Below are positions 30,191 through 39,411 of a stretch of DNA of 64,000 nt, in pieces; position 1 is the stretch's first letter, and every line of letters begins with the position of its first letter. The DNA is from Halobacillus litoralis. Its GTDB lineage: Bacteria > Bacillota > Bacilli > Bacillales > Halobacillaceae. Both the position numbers and the translations under genes were made by a program. The stretch is from NCBI RefSeq assembly GCF_020524085.2, contig NZ_CP129016.1, positions 3,590,001 to 3,654,000 of the forward strand. Direction: 5' to 3'. Below the pieces are notes generated by a model that was given only the letters and a program-made list of their open reading frames with translations, was not told where the DNA came from and searched no databases.

Positions 30191-30477
30191 GAAGACTCAG
30201 TTTCGAGACATTTGTTGAGTGGATGGGGGAATAGGGGGATGATTCGCTTTCCGCGGTAGTCCGAGGAAGGTCGGCACTCCCCTACAGGAAAGTGTACAAA
30301 TGCAGAATCGTCCTGGTAGACACGACTGTCATAAGCAGAACAGCAACGGAATGTGCTCTTTCATTCCTTTACTGTTCTGCTTGTGTCGCGAGGGTCTTGG
30401 CGATGCAGCTGGACGAGTAGCTTCCCAGCCCCCCTGAAGCTCAACCCATGGAACGAACCCCGAAAACATCTTGAAAC
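30191..30477. repeat. Dispersed intergenic repeat, copy C, with internal hairpin
   Basis: It starts GAAGACTCAGTTTCGAGAC and GTTGAGTGGATGGGGGAA like copy A but ends GAACGAACCCCGAAAACATC like copy B, so it looks like a hybrid. Its middle holds a long hairpin (AAGCAGAACAG 30333-30343 / CTGTTCTGCTT 30372-30382). Confidence 0.75.
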
Positions 30478-30503
30478 CAAGAGCAATGAAGAATAAGACA
30501 AAT

Positions 30504-30537
30504 AAAAAAACGCCCATGGGATGGGCGTTTCTTTTTT
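30504..30537. terminator. Bidirectional terminator
   Basis: AAACGCCCA and TGGGCGTTT pair with A/T tracts on both sides. It lies at the ferredoxin stop. Confidence 0.88.
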
Positions 30538-30775
30538 ATATGTTGCCGAAGAACTTCTCCGCTTTTTCTAGATACGGCTCTTCCTCGGGCATCAGCTCAT
30601 ACTCTTCGACAATCGCATCTACCGGACAAACCGATACACACGCGCCGCAGTCTATACAAATATCAGGATTGATGTAGTACTGGTCTTCCCCTTTTTCAAT
30701 GCAGTCGACAGGACAAACGTCGACGCACTCTCCGGCTTGCTCGCCTTGGCAAGGTTGTGTAATAACAAATGCCAT
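30536..30775 (-). CDS. Ferredoxin, two Fe-S cluster type
   Basis: A 79-residue low-potential ferredoxin. CVDVCPVDCI and CIDCGACVSVCPVDAI give the cysteines for a bicluster fold; the first half has C-x7-C spacing (PCQGEQAGEC) as in seven-iron ferredoxins. It carries electrons in the cytoplasm. AGGGAG precedes the ATG, and it is monocistronic. Confidence 0.88.
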   Translation of the reverse strand: MAFVITQPCQGEQAGECVDVCPVDCIEKGEDQYYINPDICIDCGACVSVCPVDAIVEEYELMPEEEPYLEKAEKFFGNI

Positions 30776-30968
30776 ATGTATCTCTCCCTATTTCCTTATT
30801 ATGATTAGTGTCTCGAAAAGCAAGGGGTTTTGTCAATCTTTGTACTTTTTATTTTATCACATACCACAGCCAGATGGTTATAGAGAGAACGCCCCCGTAG
30901 TACGTTTGCCAAAGGAAACAGCGACTAGTAGAATAAAGATAGCAATTAAGAGGCTGGGACTAAGATGA

Positions 30969-31016
30969 AAACGCACGAAATCTGAATGGAGAATTTGGAT
31001 TTCTGCGTTTTTTTTA
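30969..31016 (+). terminator. Hairpin with T-run
   Basis: AACGCACGAAATC and GATTTCTGCGTT form a stem ending in TTTTTTT. The preceding GAGGCTGGGACTAA resembles the GAGGCTGGGAC element common in Firmicute intergenic regions. No gene is seen between 30776 and 31059. Confidence 0.6.
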
Positions 31017-31059
31017 TCCTGTCTCCATTCTATTGTTAGAAAAGGAAGGAGGGATGTCC

Positions 31060-31917
31060 ATGTCCTCATGGATACGACCTTTTCGTGGTCTCATCGTATT
31101 GCTGGTTTTATCCATTTCAATACTTACCGGTTGTACCGAAACCCAGCCAGTAGAAGAAGAGTCTGAAAGTCAAACCGAACAATCACAAAATTCCGAACCA
31201 AGTGCTTCCTTGGAAAAAGAGGAGGAAACACCTCTAGAAGAGGAATCAATGGCATCTGACGAAGGAAAACAGCCCGGAGATGTTGATGCCACGGTTACAA
31301 ATGTCGTGGACGGAGACACCATTGACATTAAGATCAAAGGCAGAGAAGAACGTGTCCGTTTGTTACTTGTCGACACGCCCGAAACCGTTCATCCAAACAA
31401 GCCCGTCCAGCCCTTTGGACCTGAGGCAAGTGACTTTGCAAAAGAGAAGTTGTCAGGAAAAGAAATTCGTTTCGAATATGACGGCCCAAAGCGTGATCAT
31501 TATGACCGACTTCTTGGCTATGTTTGGGTAAACGGAGAGAATTTCAACCAGCAATTACTGGAAAAAGGACTTGCCCGATATGCATATGAATATGATCCAC
31601 CCTACGTTCACTCAGCATCTATGAAAAACGCAGAGACTCGTGCCAAACAACAAGAGAAAGGGATTTGGAGCATGGAGGGTTACGCTACTGATGAGGGATT
31701 CCAGAGAGGCGAGTCACCAAAAGCGGAGGAAATACCAGCCTCCTCCCCCTATGAAGATCGTCTTCCCTATGATCCTCAAGGACCAGACAGGGACTGTGGT
31801 GACTTTTCTTCACAAGAAGTAGCACAAGCCTTTTATGAAGCGGCTGGAGGCCCCGCCCAAGACCCACATCGCCTGGATGGGCACGATCAGGATGGTCTCG
31901 TTTGTGAAAGTTTATAA
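31060..31917 (+). CDS. Lipoprotein nuclease: thermonuclease (SNase) domain plus Excalibur domain
   Basis: A 285-residue exported protein. Signal peptide with lipobox ILTGC, an acidic Ser/Glu linker (about residues 30-75), an SNase domain (VVDGDTIDIKIKGREERVRL, LVDTPETVHP, YDRLLGYVWV, GLARYAYEY) with the catalytic Asp/Arg/Glu set, and a C-terminal Excalibur domain DRDCGDFSSQEVAQAFYEAA ... DHDQDGLVCESL expected to bind Ca2+. It probably degrades nucleic acid at the cell surface. The start is ATG 31060, 7 nt after AAGGAGG. The acidic linker fits a halophile. Confidence 0.85.
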   Translation: MSSWIRPFRGLIVLLVLSISILTGCTETQPVEEESESQTEQSQNSEPSASLEKEEETPLEEESMASDEGKQPGDVDATVTNVVDGDTIDIKIKGREERVRLLLVDTPETVHPNKPVQPFGPEASDFAKEKLSGKEIRFEYDGPKRDHYDRLLGYVWVNGENFNQQLLEKGLARYAYEYDPPYVHSASMKNAETRAKQQEKGIWSMEGYATDEGFQRGESPKAEEIPASSPYEDRLPYDPQGPDRDCGDFSSQEVAQAFYEAAGGPAQDPHRLDGHDQDGLVCESL

Positions 31918-31971
31918 TGCAATAAAATGGACGGTCCATGTGAATTATTCTGCCATTTTGGACCGTGGAAG

Positions 31972-32002
31972 AGGAGCTCCTATGAGGAGGTCCTTTTTCT
32001 TT
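31972..32002 (+). terminator. Rho-independent terminator
   Basis: AGGAGCTCCT and AGGAGGTCCT pair with one mismatch, followed by TTTTTCTTTT. A second hairpin (ACGGTCCA / TGGACCGT) lies just before, at 31931-31966. Confidence 0.7.
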
Positions 32003-32158
32003 TATTCCTACCGAAGTTCAATTGTCTTAATTTTTGTAATATTATTGTAATTCCTCCATAAACAAGGTAAAATCATGTAAATATAAGGAACTTTTTGATT
32101 TAAATGGAGGAAATGGATCCTTTTAAATCAATCCAATTTCATAATAGGGGGTCTTTAA

Positions 32159-33172
32159 ATGAAAAAGTATTCATGGTTAATGTTCGTTCTTCTCTTCACA
32201 GTAAGCCTATTCTTGAGTGCTTGTGGTGAAAGTGGGACAAGCAGTTCCGGAGGAGAAGACGGCGGAAGTGATGGTGGCGAAGAAATGACAAACCTGACAA
32301 TGGGTACAGGTAGCGTCGGAGGCGTTTACTATCCACTCGGAGGAGAAATGGCGAACCTTTTTGCAGACAATATTGACGCTGAGGGATTTGATGTTAGCTC
32401 TGTAGAATCTGGAGCTTCTGTTGAAAACATCGCCAAAATTCAATCCGGAGATTTCCAGTTGGGGATTGCCCAGAATACGACGATGATTAATGCTGTCGAA
32501 GGAATGGGTGAATTTGAAGGAAAAGATGTCGGAAATGTCGCTGTCATCGGCTCCCTTTACCCAGAAGCGCTTCAAGTGGTCACGCTTGATTCTACAGGAA
32601 TTGAATCCATAGAAGACCTTAAAGGTAAAAAAGTAGCGGTCGGACCTCCAGGTGGAGCGACTCGTGAAGCTGCTGAGATGGTTCTTTCCGCTTATGGCAT
32701 CGAAGAAGGCGACTATGAAGCGTTCGAAGAAGGATTTGGTGACGCGAAGAGTAAACTTCAAAACAATACAATCGACGCCTCTTTCGCAGTTGTAGGGGTT
32801 CCATCCTCAACAACTGATGAACTAGACGCGGCTACAGGAGAAGTGAAATTCCTGAACATTGAAGGGGACGCTTTAGAGGAAGTCGTTGCCAACAGTCAAT
32901 ACGAAGCGTACACGGTTGAACCAGGAACGTATGAGTGGCAGGAAGAGCCTGTTGAAACCATTACTGCAATGGCGCTTCTGCTCGGTTCAACAAGCCAGGT
33001 CAGTGAAGATCTAGCTTATGAAATGACGAAAACACTTTATGAAAATGCTGGTGATATGTCAATCGCTCAAGCGAAGCTGGTCACCCAAGATAGTGCTTTG
33101 ACAGGTGCACAAGATCTACCGCTTCACCCTGGAGCAGAGAAGTATTTCAAAGAAGCAGGCATTTTGGAATAA
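32159..33172 (+). CDS. TAXI family TRAP transporter substrate-binding lipoprotein
   Basis: A 337-residue extracytoplasmic solute receptor. Lipobox LSACGES, a Gly/Ser/Glu-rich linker to about residue 40, then MGTGSVGGVYYPLGGEMANL and SVENIAKIQSGDFQLGIAQN, the TAXI-family opening. It would deliver an anionic substrate such as a dicarboxylate or glutamate to the downstream fused permease. Substrate unassigned. A terminator-like hairpin after the gene suggests the receptor is made in excess over the permease. Confidence 0.88.
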   Translation: MKKYSWLMFVLLFTVSLFLSACGESGTSSSGGEDGGSDGGEEMTNLTMGTGSVGGVYYPLGGEMANLFADNIDAEGFDVSSVESGASVENIAKIQSGDFQLGIAQNTTMINAVEGMGEFEGKDVGNVAVIGSLYPEALQVVTLDSTGIESIEDLKGKKVAVGPPGGATREAAEMVLSAYGIEEGDYEAFEEGFGDAKSKLQNNTIDASFAVVGVPSSTTDELDAATGEVKFLNIEGDALEEVVANSQYEAYTVEPGTYEWQEEPVETITAMALLLGSTSQVSEDLAYEMTKTLYENAGDMSIAQAKLVTQDSALTGAQDLPLHPGAEKYFKEAGILE

Positions 33173-33185
33173 AGATAGCAACCGG

Positions 33186-33217
33186 AACCGGACATTGTTT
33201 TTTGTCCGGTTCTTTAT
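33186..33217 (+). terminator. Attenuator-type hairpin between receptor and permease genes
   Basis: AACCGGAC and GTCCGGTT pair around a T-rich loop, followed by CTTTAT. The weak T-run suggests partial termination. Confidence 0.6.
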
Positions 33218-33251
33218 AGCGTTGACTTAGAGAAGAATGGAGGTAAGAGAC

Positions 33252-35207
33252 GTGACGAAAAAAGATAACAAGGAAGTTGACAAGCAGGAAATGATGAAAA
33301 AATACGACAAAGAGAGCACATTCCGCACAAACCTCGGTCCCTGGGGTTGGGTGACTTTGATCCTTGGTAGTGCACTGACTATTTTCCAGCTTTATACCGC
33401 TTACCGTGGAGCTTATGTTTCACTCATCCAAGGTGCCATTCACCTGGGCGCGGCTCTATGCTTAGTCTATCTCCTCTATCCGATTAAATCTTCTTTGACG
33501 GGCAAACGTGGCATCCCATGGTATGATCTTATCTTTGCTGCAATCGCTCTATATGCGAACTTTTATATCATTCAAAATTATGACCGTCTCATCAATGATG
33601 CGATTATATTCGGCTTCACCTATATGGATCAATTTGTTGCAACCGCCGGCATCCTTTTGTTACTTGAAGCAACTAGGCGAGTCGTCGGACTTCCAATTGT
33701 CATCATAGCTATTGTCGCCCTGCTCTATGGCATGTTCGGGAACTTCATTCCGATCATTGGTCACGCAGGTAATGACTGGCCTACGCTCGCAACAAAGATG
33801 TTTTTCAGTTCTAGTGCTATATTTGGTATTCCGATTCAAATATCGTCGACCTATATTTTTCTATTTCTTTTCTTCGGAGTCATTCTCGTCAAAACGAACA
33901 TTGGACAGTTTTTCAATGATCTAGCCCTTCGCTTAACAGGAAAATATACGGGCGGAACGGCCAAAGCTGCGGTTGCGGCAAGTGGGCTTCAAGGAATGGT
34001 AAGCGGAAGCTCTGTCGCCAATACTGTGGGCTCTGGATCGTTTACCATTCCGATGATGAAAAATGCAGGCTTCAAACCTCACTTTGCCGCAGCCTCGGAA
34101 GCTTCTGCCTCAACCGGAGGGCAGCTTATGCCGCCGATCATGGGCGCCGCAGCATTCATCATGGCATCTTATACGGGAATCCCTTATAACGAAATCATCG
34201 TCATTGCGATTGTACCCGCTCTTTTGTATTTTTCAGGGGTCTTTTTAGGCACACACTTTGAGGCAAGAAAACAAAATATCCGAGGGCTTTCAAAAGAAGA
34301 ACTCCCTAAAACGAATAAACTGGTCAAACGATTGGACTTGTTCCTTCCGCTCGTCATCATTATCGGATTCCTGCTTGCAGGACGGACTCCAACGTATGCC
34401 GCTTTATTTGCTATCGTGACAGCCTTTGTAATCAGTTTTTTCCGTAAAGAAACACGCATGTCATTGAAAGGAATCATCAAATTGCTTGAAGAAGGAGCAC
34501 GTGTCGCCCTCCCCGTCATCGCTGCCTGTGCGACTGCAGGAATCATTGCCGGGACAGTAACGACTACAGGCCTGGGCCCTAAAATTGCCGGAGGAATTAT
34601 CGATCTTGCTCAAGGGCAGTTTTTCCTTGTCATGTTCTTCACAATGATTGCCTGTATTATTTTAGGGATGGGGCTCCCTACGACAGCCAACTATGTCGTA
34701 ACCGCTACGATGGCGGCTCCAGCCTTATTAGCATTTGATGTTCCGGTTATTGCCGTTCACATGTTTGTCTTCTATTTCGGAATTGTCGCAGACATCACCC
34801 CTCCGGTTTGTCTCGCTGCTTATGCAGGAGCAGGAATTGCCGGGGCCAATCCGATGAAAGCTGGTGTAACCGCGGTAAAACTGGCAATTGCTGCGTTTAT
34901 CATCCCGTATGTGTTCGTCACTAACCCGATTTTATTACTGCAGGGGGACGTCAATGCATTCAACTTATCTATCAGTGTCATCACAGCCTTATTAGGAATG
35001 GCGGCCATCAGTTCCGCCCTGATTGGATTCTTCGCCACGAAAGTCACATGGGTGGAACGAATCGCACTCGTCGCTTGTGGACTGATGCTCGTTTATCCGA
35101 ATCTGATCATCTCCCTCATTGGATTAGGCGTCTTCGGAGCCATTTCTGTTTTCCAATATGTAAAAAGCAAAAAGGAGGATTCCTCAAAGCAAGAAGCTGT
35201 CGTGTGA
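33252..35207 (+). CDS. TRAP transporter permease, fused DctQM (4TM/12TM) type
   Basis: A 651-residue membrane protein with about 16-18 helices. The N-terminal part resembles the small DctQ subunit and the rest is DctM: GGTAKAAVAASGLQGMVSGS, GGQLMPPIMGAAAFIMASYT and MGLPTTANYVVTATMAAPAL are fused-permease signatures. It works with the TAXI receptor and a Na+ gradient. GTG 33252 has TGGAGGT 7 nt upstream; an ATG at 33237 overlaps that site. The C-terminus is charged (KSKKEDSSKQE). Confidence 0.9.
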   Translation: MTKKDNKEVDKQEMMKKYDKESTFRTNLGPWGWVTLILGSALTIFQLYTAYRGAYVSLIQGAIHLGAALCLVYLLYPIKSSLTGKRGIPWYDLIFAAIALYANFYIIQNYDRLINDAIIFGFTYMDQFVATAGILLLLEATRRVVGLPIVIIAIVALLYGMFGNFIPIIGHAGNDWPTLATKMFFSSSAIFGIPIQISSTYIFLFLFFGVILVKTNIGQFFNDLALRLTGKYTGGTAKAAVAASGLQGMVSGSSVANTVGSGSFTIPMMKNAGFKPHFAAASEASASTGGQLMPPIMGAAAFIMASYTGIPYNEIIVIAIVPALLYFSGVFLGTHFEARKQNIRGLSKEELPKTNKLVKRLDLFLPLVIIIGFLLAGRTPTYAALFAIVTAFVISFFRKETRMSLKGIIKLLEEGARVALPVIAACATAGIIAGTVTTTGLGPKIAGGIIDLAQGQFFLVMFFTMIACIILGMGLPTTANYVVTATMAAPALLAFDVPVIAVHMFVFYFGIVADITPPVCLAAYAGAGIAGANPMKAGVTAVKLAIAAFIIPYVFVTNPILLLQGDVNAFNLSISVITALLGMAAISSALIGFFATKVTWVERIALVACGLMLVYPNLIISLIGLGVFGAISVFQYVKSKKEDSSKQEAVV

Positions 35208-35211
35208 ATGA

Positions 35212-35246
35212 AAGCCAGGCCTTTAAATTACGAGGTCTGGCTTTTT
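35212..35246. terminator. Shared bidirectional terminator
   Basis: AGCCAGGCCT and AGGTCTGGCT pair, followed by TTTTTCTTT. It overlaps the end of the converging EamA gene. Confidence 0.8.
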
Positions 35247-36142
35247 CTTTCCAGTTTCCCTTTAAGCCATAACCCTCCCAGCTCATTAATGAAAATTGCT
35301 GTTACGATCAAAGCCACTCCCACCCACTGAGTCAAGGAAACAGATTCAGAAAGGATGATCATGGCTGAAACGATGGCCACTGGAAGTTCAATAGAACTCA
35401 AGACATTCGCAAGTCTTCCAGAAATCAACGGAGCACCCTGAGCAAAAAATAATGGAGGGATGACCGCGCCTACTAAAGCCACACCTGCACCTATGATCCA
35501 CAGCTGCCCCTCTAATAGAGGAAGTGTTGGGAGGTCTTGAGCAAAAACCACCAACACAAGAACCAGCGAGCCGGTCACCATCAGCGCACTTCTTGCTATG
35601 GGGGAGGTTTTTGTCGCGACCTGTCCGCTGAAAAAGACAAAACCTGCATAAGAAAAGCCGGAGAGCAGTCCAAGCAAAAGTCCTGCTATTGGAATATCAA
35701 AAAAGCCTCCACCTATCACACCAGAGGCGCACACTACTCCAAGGAGGGTCACAACCAATGAAAGGAAATTGATCTTTGTAGGAATAACTCTTGTAAAAAT
35801 CCATTCGTAAAACATTCCAATCCATACGAATTGAAATAATAGAATAATGGCAATTGATGCTGGTAAATACTGCATCGCACCATAATAAAAGATGCTGGTC
35901 AAACCAACGGATGTGCCTGTCAACATGATTTTGAAAAGATCGTTTCTGCTCGTTCCTTTCAAAGAAATCCTTTTGAAGAAACTGATTAACCATAAAAATA
36001 CAAAGGCGACCACCATTTGCACTATGTTCAGTTCCCCGAGCGTATACCCTAAAGAAAAACCCGTCTTCACAAAAATCGGTGTGAACCCAAAGCTCGCAGC
36101 CCCGAAGAGAACGAGAGTCATCCCTTTCCCTTTCCCTTTCAT
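35228..36142 (-). CDS. EamA/DMT family transporter
   Basis: A 304-residue protein with ten predicted helices in two EamA repeats (about residues 5-140 and 155-290). Drug/metabolite exporters of this family move small organic compounds; the substrate is unknown. I start at ATG 36142 behind AAAGGAGGAGG; the longer frame to 36175 begins inside that purine tract. The N-terminus MKGKGKG is basic, consistent with a cytoplasmic start. Confidence 0.82.
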   Translation of the reverse strand: MKGKGKGMTLVLFGAASFGFTPIFVKTGFSLGYTLGELNIVQMVVAFVFLWLISFFKRISLKGTSRNDLFKIMLTGTSVGLTSIFYYGAMQYLPASIAIILLFQFVWIGMFYEWIFTRVIPTKINFLSLVVTLLGVVCASGVIGGGFFDIPIAGLLLGLLSGFSYAGFVFFSGQVATKTSPIARSALMVTGSLVLVLVVFAQDLPTLPLLEGQLWIIGAGVALVGAVIPPLFFAQGAPLISGRLANVLSSIELPVAIVSAMIILSESVSLTQWVGVALIVTAIFINELGGLWLKGKLERKSQTS

Positions 36143-36211
36143 TCGTCCCCTCCTCCTTTCCTTAGGGATTCTCATTTCATACCCTCATTTATCTATCATT
36201 CGTATTCATTA

Positions 36212-36242
36212 AAAAAGGCCCCTCTCTAAAAGAGCGGCCCAG
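36212..36242 (-). terminator. Rho-independent terminator
   Basis: On the minus strand GGCCGCTCT and AGAGGGGCC pair (one mismatch), followed by TTTTTTA. It serves the small peptide gene at 36257. Confidence 0.75.
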
Positions 36243-36256
36243 TTTATGTTTCTGAA

Positions 36257-36349
36257 TTATACGATTCTCTTAATCAATCTTCCTATCGTACGTGGAATGA
36301 ATAAGAGAATATCTACGATAGTATGGATCAACGAGCGAATCATTTTCAT
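36257..36349 (-). CDS. 30-residue cationic amphipathic peptide
   Basis: The frame begins MKMIRSLIHTIVDILLF and ends RTIGRLIKRIV: a hydrophobic stretch followed by a basic helix. AAAGGAGG lies 7 nt before the chosen ATG; two earlier in-frame ATGs are too close to it. A terminator follows 14 nt after the stop. The composition resembles small membrane-active peptides, but no family is recognised. Confidence 0.5.
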   Translation of the reverse strand: MKMIRSLIHTIVDILLFIPRTIGRLIKRIV

Positions 36350-36699
36350 TTTCATTCCTCCTTTATTTGATATATAAATACATACCTCAAATACAGAAGG
36401 ATAAAACTCTGCAGCGCTATTTAGGGTGAAATGTCCCAAAACCAATCGAACGTCCTGATATAAATGGATAAACAGTCTTCATCTTCCTTCCCTATATCTA
36501 ATGAAATTCCTTACAGGAATGGACTGAGCGGGAAAGAAAATGGATGATGGAATGATTTGATGGGTTCTTGTACTCCCTTTATCCCATACCATTATAACCT
36601 CTTCTAACTTAGTATAAATTTTCTATTACTACTAAAGTGGTATAGACAACTATAATGCAAAACCGTATGCTTGAATTATCTGAAAAAGGAGGGCATGAA

Positions 36700-38382
36700 A
36701 TGAATAAGAAAGCTATATCCATCCTATTAACAACTGCTTTAGGTACAACGTTATTCATTCCAAATTCAAGTCTCGCAGCACCGGGACCAAGCATAGAAAA
36801 AAGGGGGAAGCCGAATGTCCATACGAACCATAGTACTGTCCATCCTGCATTCTCATGGGATCAACCAGGTCCTTCCTCACCGATCCTGCACCCTGGGTCA
36901 GTACGAGGGGCAGGCATGAGAGAAAAACCTTTACAAGAAATCGATCCTCTCTTACTGTCTGCCATAGAAGATAACGTTATGCCTGGGGCTGTAGCTCTTG
37001 TCGCAAGAAGAGGCCATATTGTTAAAGAAGATGCTTACGGATATGCCATGAAGTATGAAGACGATGAATTTACACAATCGGAAACTCCTATCCCCATGAC
37101 GAAAGATACCATCTTTGATCTCGCTTCCATCAGCAAAATTTTCACTACAACAGCCGCAATGATTTTGTATGAACAGGGTGCGTTCGAATTGAATGACCCG
37201 GTCGCAAAGCATCTCCCCGACTTTTCCGTAAATGGTAAGGAAAACGTGACGATTGAGCAGCTCTTAACGCATACCTCAGGCTTTAAGCCATGGATCCCTC
37301 TTTATAAAGTTGAAGGGGACAGAAGTGATCGTTTACAACATGTCTTACAATATCCTCTCACCAATGAACCCGGATCCACCTATACTTACAGCGATTTAAA
37401 TATGATTACACTGGGAGCTCTCGTCGAACGGCTCTCCAATATGCGCTTAGATGAATTTGTAGAAAAAAACATTACCACCCCATTAAATATGGAAGATACG
37501 ATGTACAACCCAAGCGAGGAATTAAAACTACGTATTGCTGCAACAGAAGATCAACCTTGGACGAATCGCGGGCTTGTATGGGGAGAAGTACACGATGAAA
37601 GTGCCTGGTCACTGGATGGAGTAGCCGGTCATGCAGGTGTTTTTTCTACAGCAAACGATTTAGCCAAATTCGCGCACATGTTTTTAAATGAAGGTACGTA
37701 TGGAAACCAGAAGATTCTTGAGCCTGAAACCGTCAAACTGCTTACAGAAAACCGCATCCCTCAATTTGCAGGTGATGACCACGGATTAGGATGGGAACTT
37801 CAACAAGGATGGTATATGGATGCCCTCTCTAGTCCAAGAACATATGGGCACACGGGTTACACAGGAACATCCATTGTAGTAAATCCGGAAAATGATACGA
37901 TCGCTATTTTACTAACGAATCGTGTCCACCCTACAAGAGAAACGGTATCTACAAACGGGGCTCGCAGAGGATTTGCCCGAAAAGTGGCGGATGCCATACC
38001 GATCCAAATGGATAAAAAATCAACCCCGTGGTTTTCAGGATATGGGGATCAATTGGAGAACCAATTAGAGACAGAGGTAACCCTCAAAGAACCGGCCTCG
38101 CTAACGTTCCGCACATGGTTTGAAATCGAAAGTGGTTATGACTTCGGAACTCTAGAAGTATCGAAAGATGGGGAAACCTGGACAACACTGGATAGATTTA
38201 CAGGCGACAGTAACGGATGGGTATCACGAAATATTGAACTACCATCAGAAACGGCACATATACGTTTCACCTATGAAACCGATAGGAGCGTCAACAACCG
38301 CGGCTGGTACATTGATGATTTAGAAATAAGCGGAAATGCCCTCGATGTGAAAAGCGATTCTTGGGAAAGACGTTCCTATTAA
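36700..38382 (+). CDS. Secreted serine hydrolase (beta-lactamase/esterase class C fold) with C-terminal beta-sandwich domain
   Basis: A 560-residue exported protein. Signal peptide ending near SLAAP; hydrolase domain (about residues 75-430) with SISK (SxxK) in FDLASISKIFTTTAAM, YSD in place of the usual YxN, and GHTGYTG (HxG-type motif). The last 110 residues (FRTWFEIESGYDFGTLEVSK, GWYIDDLEISG) look like an immune-inhibitor-A/MAM-like beta-sandwich. Many such enzymes act on cell-wall peptides or esters outside the cell. AAAAGGAGG is 7 nt before ATG 36700. Substrate unknown. Confidence 0.8.
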   Translation: MNKKAISILLTTALGTTLFIPNSSLAAPGPSIEKRGKPNVHTNHSTVHPAFSWDQPGPSSPILHPGSVRGAGMREKPLQEIDPLLLSAIEDNVMPGAVALVARRGHIVKEDAYGYAMKYEDDEFTQSETPIPMTKDTIFDLASISKIFTTTAAMILYEQGAFELNDPVAKHLPDFSVNGKENVTIEQLLTHTSGFKPWIPLYKVEGDRSDRLQHVLQYPLTNEPGSTYTYSDLNMITLGALVERLSNMRLDEFVEKNITTPLNMEDTMYNPSEELKLRIAATEDQPWTNRGLVWGEVHDESAWSLDGVAGHAGVFSTANDLAKFAHMFLNEGTYGNQKILEPETVKLLTENRIPQFAGDDHGLGWELQQGWYMDALSSPRTYGHTGYTGTSIVVNPENDTIAILLTNRVHPTRETVSTNGARRGFARKVADAIPIQMDKKSTPWFSGYGDQLENQLETEVTLKEPASLTFRTWFEIESGYDFGTLEVSKDGETWTTLDRFTGDSNGWVSRNIELPSETAHIRFTYETDRSVNNRGWYIDDLEISGNALDVKSDSWERRSY

Positions 38383-38393
38383 TATTTTTTCAA

Positions 38394-38428
38394 AATGCAG
38401 ACAAGCAGCCTCCCTTGTCTGCATTTAC
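38394..38428 (+). terminator. Rho-independent terminator
   Basis: ATGCAGACAAG and CTTGTCTGCAT form a perfect 11-bp stem, then TTTACTTTT. Confidence 0.85.
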
Positions 38429-38537
38429 TTTTCCCCTTTCCTCGCCATCTGTTATATCAATTAGTTTATGATATTTAGTTGTTTTCTTTTTCCCGGAAAC
38501 GGTTAAGTATCGGTATAGCCGAAAGGAGAGTGGAACA

Positions 38538-38864
38538 TTGACAAAGCACAACAAACTAGTTCGAGATCACATCCCTAACTTATTAAGAGATTCGGGAAAA
38601 AACATCCGTACTCGAACCCTTAATAAAAAGGAGTATGATGATTCATTGAAACACAAATTGAAAGATGAAGTCGAAGAATATTTCAACACGGATGAGAATA
38701 AAGATTCCCTGACGAAACTTGCAGACCTTCTGGAAGTCATTCACGCTTTATCTTATACACACGGAGCCACAATTGAAGAACTTGAACATATTCGTCAACA
38801 CCGCAGAAAAGAGCGAGGAGCTTTCTTTAATCGTACGATGCTCCTGGATATTGAAGATGAGTGA
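38538..38864 (+). CDS. Phosphoribosyl-ATP pyrophosphohydrolase-like (MazG superfamily) protein
   Basis: A 108-residue all-alpha NTP-pyrophosphohydrolase-like protein. KLVRDHIPNLL at the start and KDEVEEYF plus KLADLLEVIHAL provide the EExxE/E-D metal-binding helices. Its members usually act as house-cleaning nucleotide phosphohydrolases; it is too divergent to be HisE. The start is TTG with AAAGGAG 9 nt upstream. Confidence 0.75.
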   Translation: MTKHNKLVRDHIPNLLRDSGKNIRTRTLNKKEYDDSLKHKLKDEVEEYFNTDENKDSLTKLADLLEVIHALSYTHGATIEELEHIRQHRRKERGAFFNRTMLLDIEDE

Positions 38865-38872
38865 CCATCTGA

Positions 38873-38903
38873 AAGGGAAAGCCTCATTGGCTTTCCCCTC
38901 TTT
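38873..38903 (+). terminator. Rho-independent terminator
   Basis: GGGAAAGCC and GGCTTTCCC form the stem, followed by CTCTTTCT. Confidence 0.8.
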
Positions 38904-38906
38904 CTA

Positions 38907-39386
38907 TTAATCAATCGGATCTTCCGCTTTTCCATAACGAATGACATCATAGATCGCCATTCCATCACTTGGCTTACCGTCTGCATTTCGATAAGGAAAC
39001 AGTGAAAAGAAGATGAAATACACAGAGAAATAGGAATACTGATAGAAAAATAAATCCACAGGAAGGACTTCATGGGTGATCAATACATTCAACATCAGGA
39101 TGATGCACAAATTAAATAGACTCCCGGCAAGATAGATCGACACATGTGCCCAAGTCTTGTTATAAGAAAGCTTTTCATACTGACACCAGCCCTCCATAAA
39201 GTACATACGCCTCACTTCCAAAGGCCCCACATGGAAAAGCAGTTTCCCTGTGCCTATACAGTAGCGTATTTTCCCCCCAAAAATACGGGCGACAACGACA
39301 TGACCCGTTTCGTGGACCAGTGTGACGAGAGGCAAAATCAGAAAAAAATTTATGATGAACATAGGAATGTCATTCAATGTAAACAT
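38907..39386 (-). CDS. Putative membrane zinc metalloprotease-like protein (HExxH)
   Basis: A 159-residue membrane protein with HETGH at about residues 27-31 inside a hydrophobic helix and a second membrane region after residue 90. The arrangement resembles a minimal site-2-protease/M50-like fold, but the usual C-terminal LDG or NPDG motif is not clearly present (NADGKPSDG near residue 136 may substitute). GGAGG is 7 nt before ATG 39386. Activity is uncertain. Confidence 0.65.
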   Translation of the reverse strand: MFTLNDIPMFIINFFLILPLVTLVHETGHVVVARIFGGKIRYCIGTGKLLFHVGPLEVRRMYFMEGWCQYEKLSYNKTWAHVSIYLAGSLFNLCIILMLNVLITHEVLPVDLFFYQYSYFSVYFIFFSLFPYRNADGKPSDGMAIYDVIRYGKAEDPID

Positions 39387-39411
39387 AAGTGTTCCTCCGT
39401 TAGAGTGTGAA

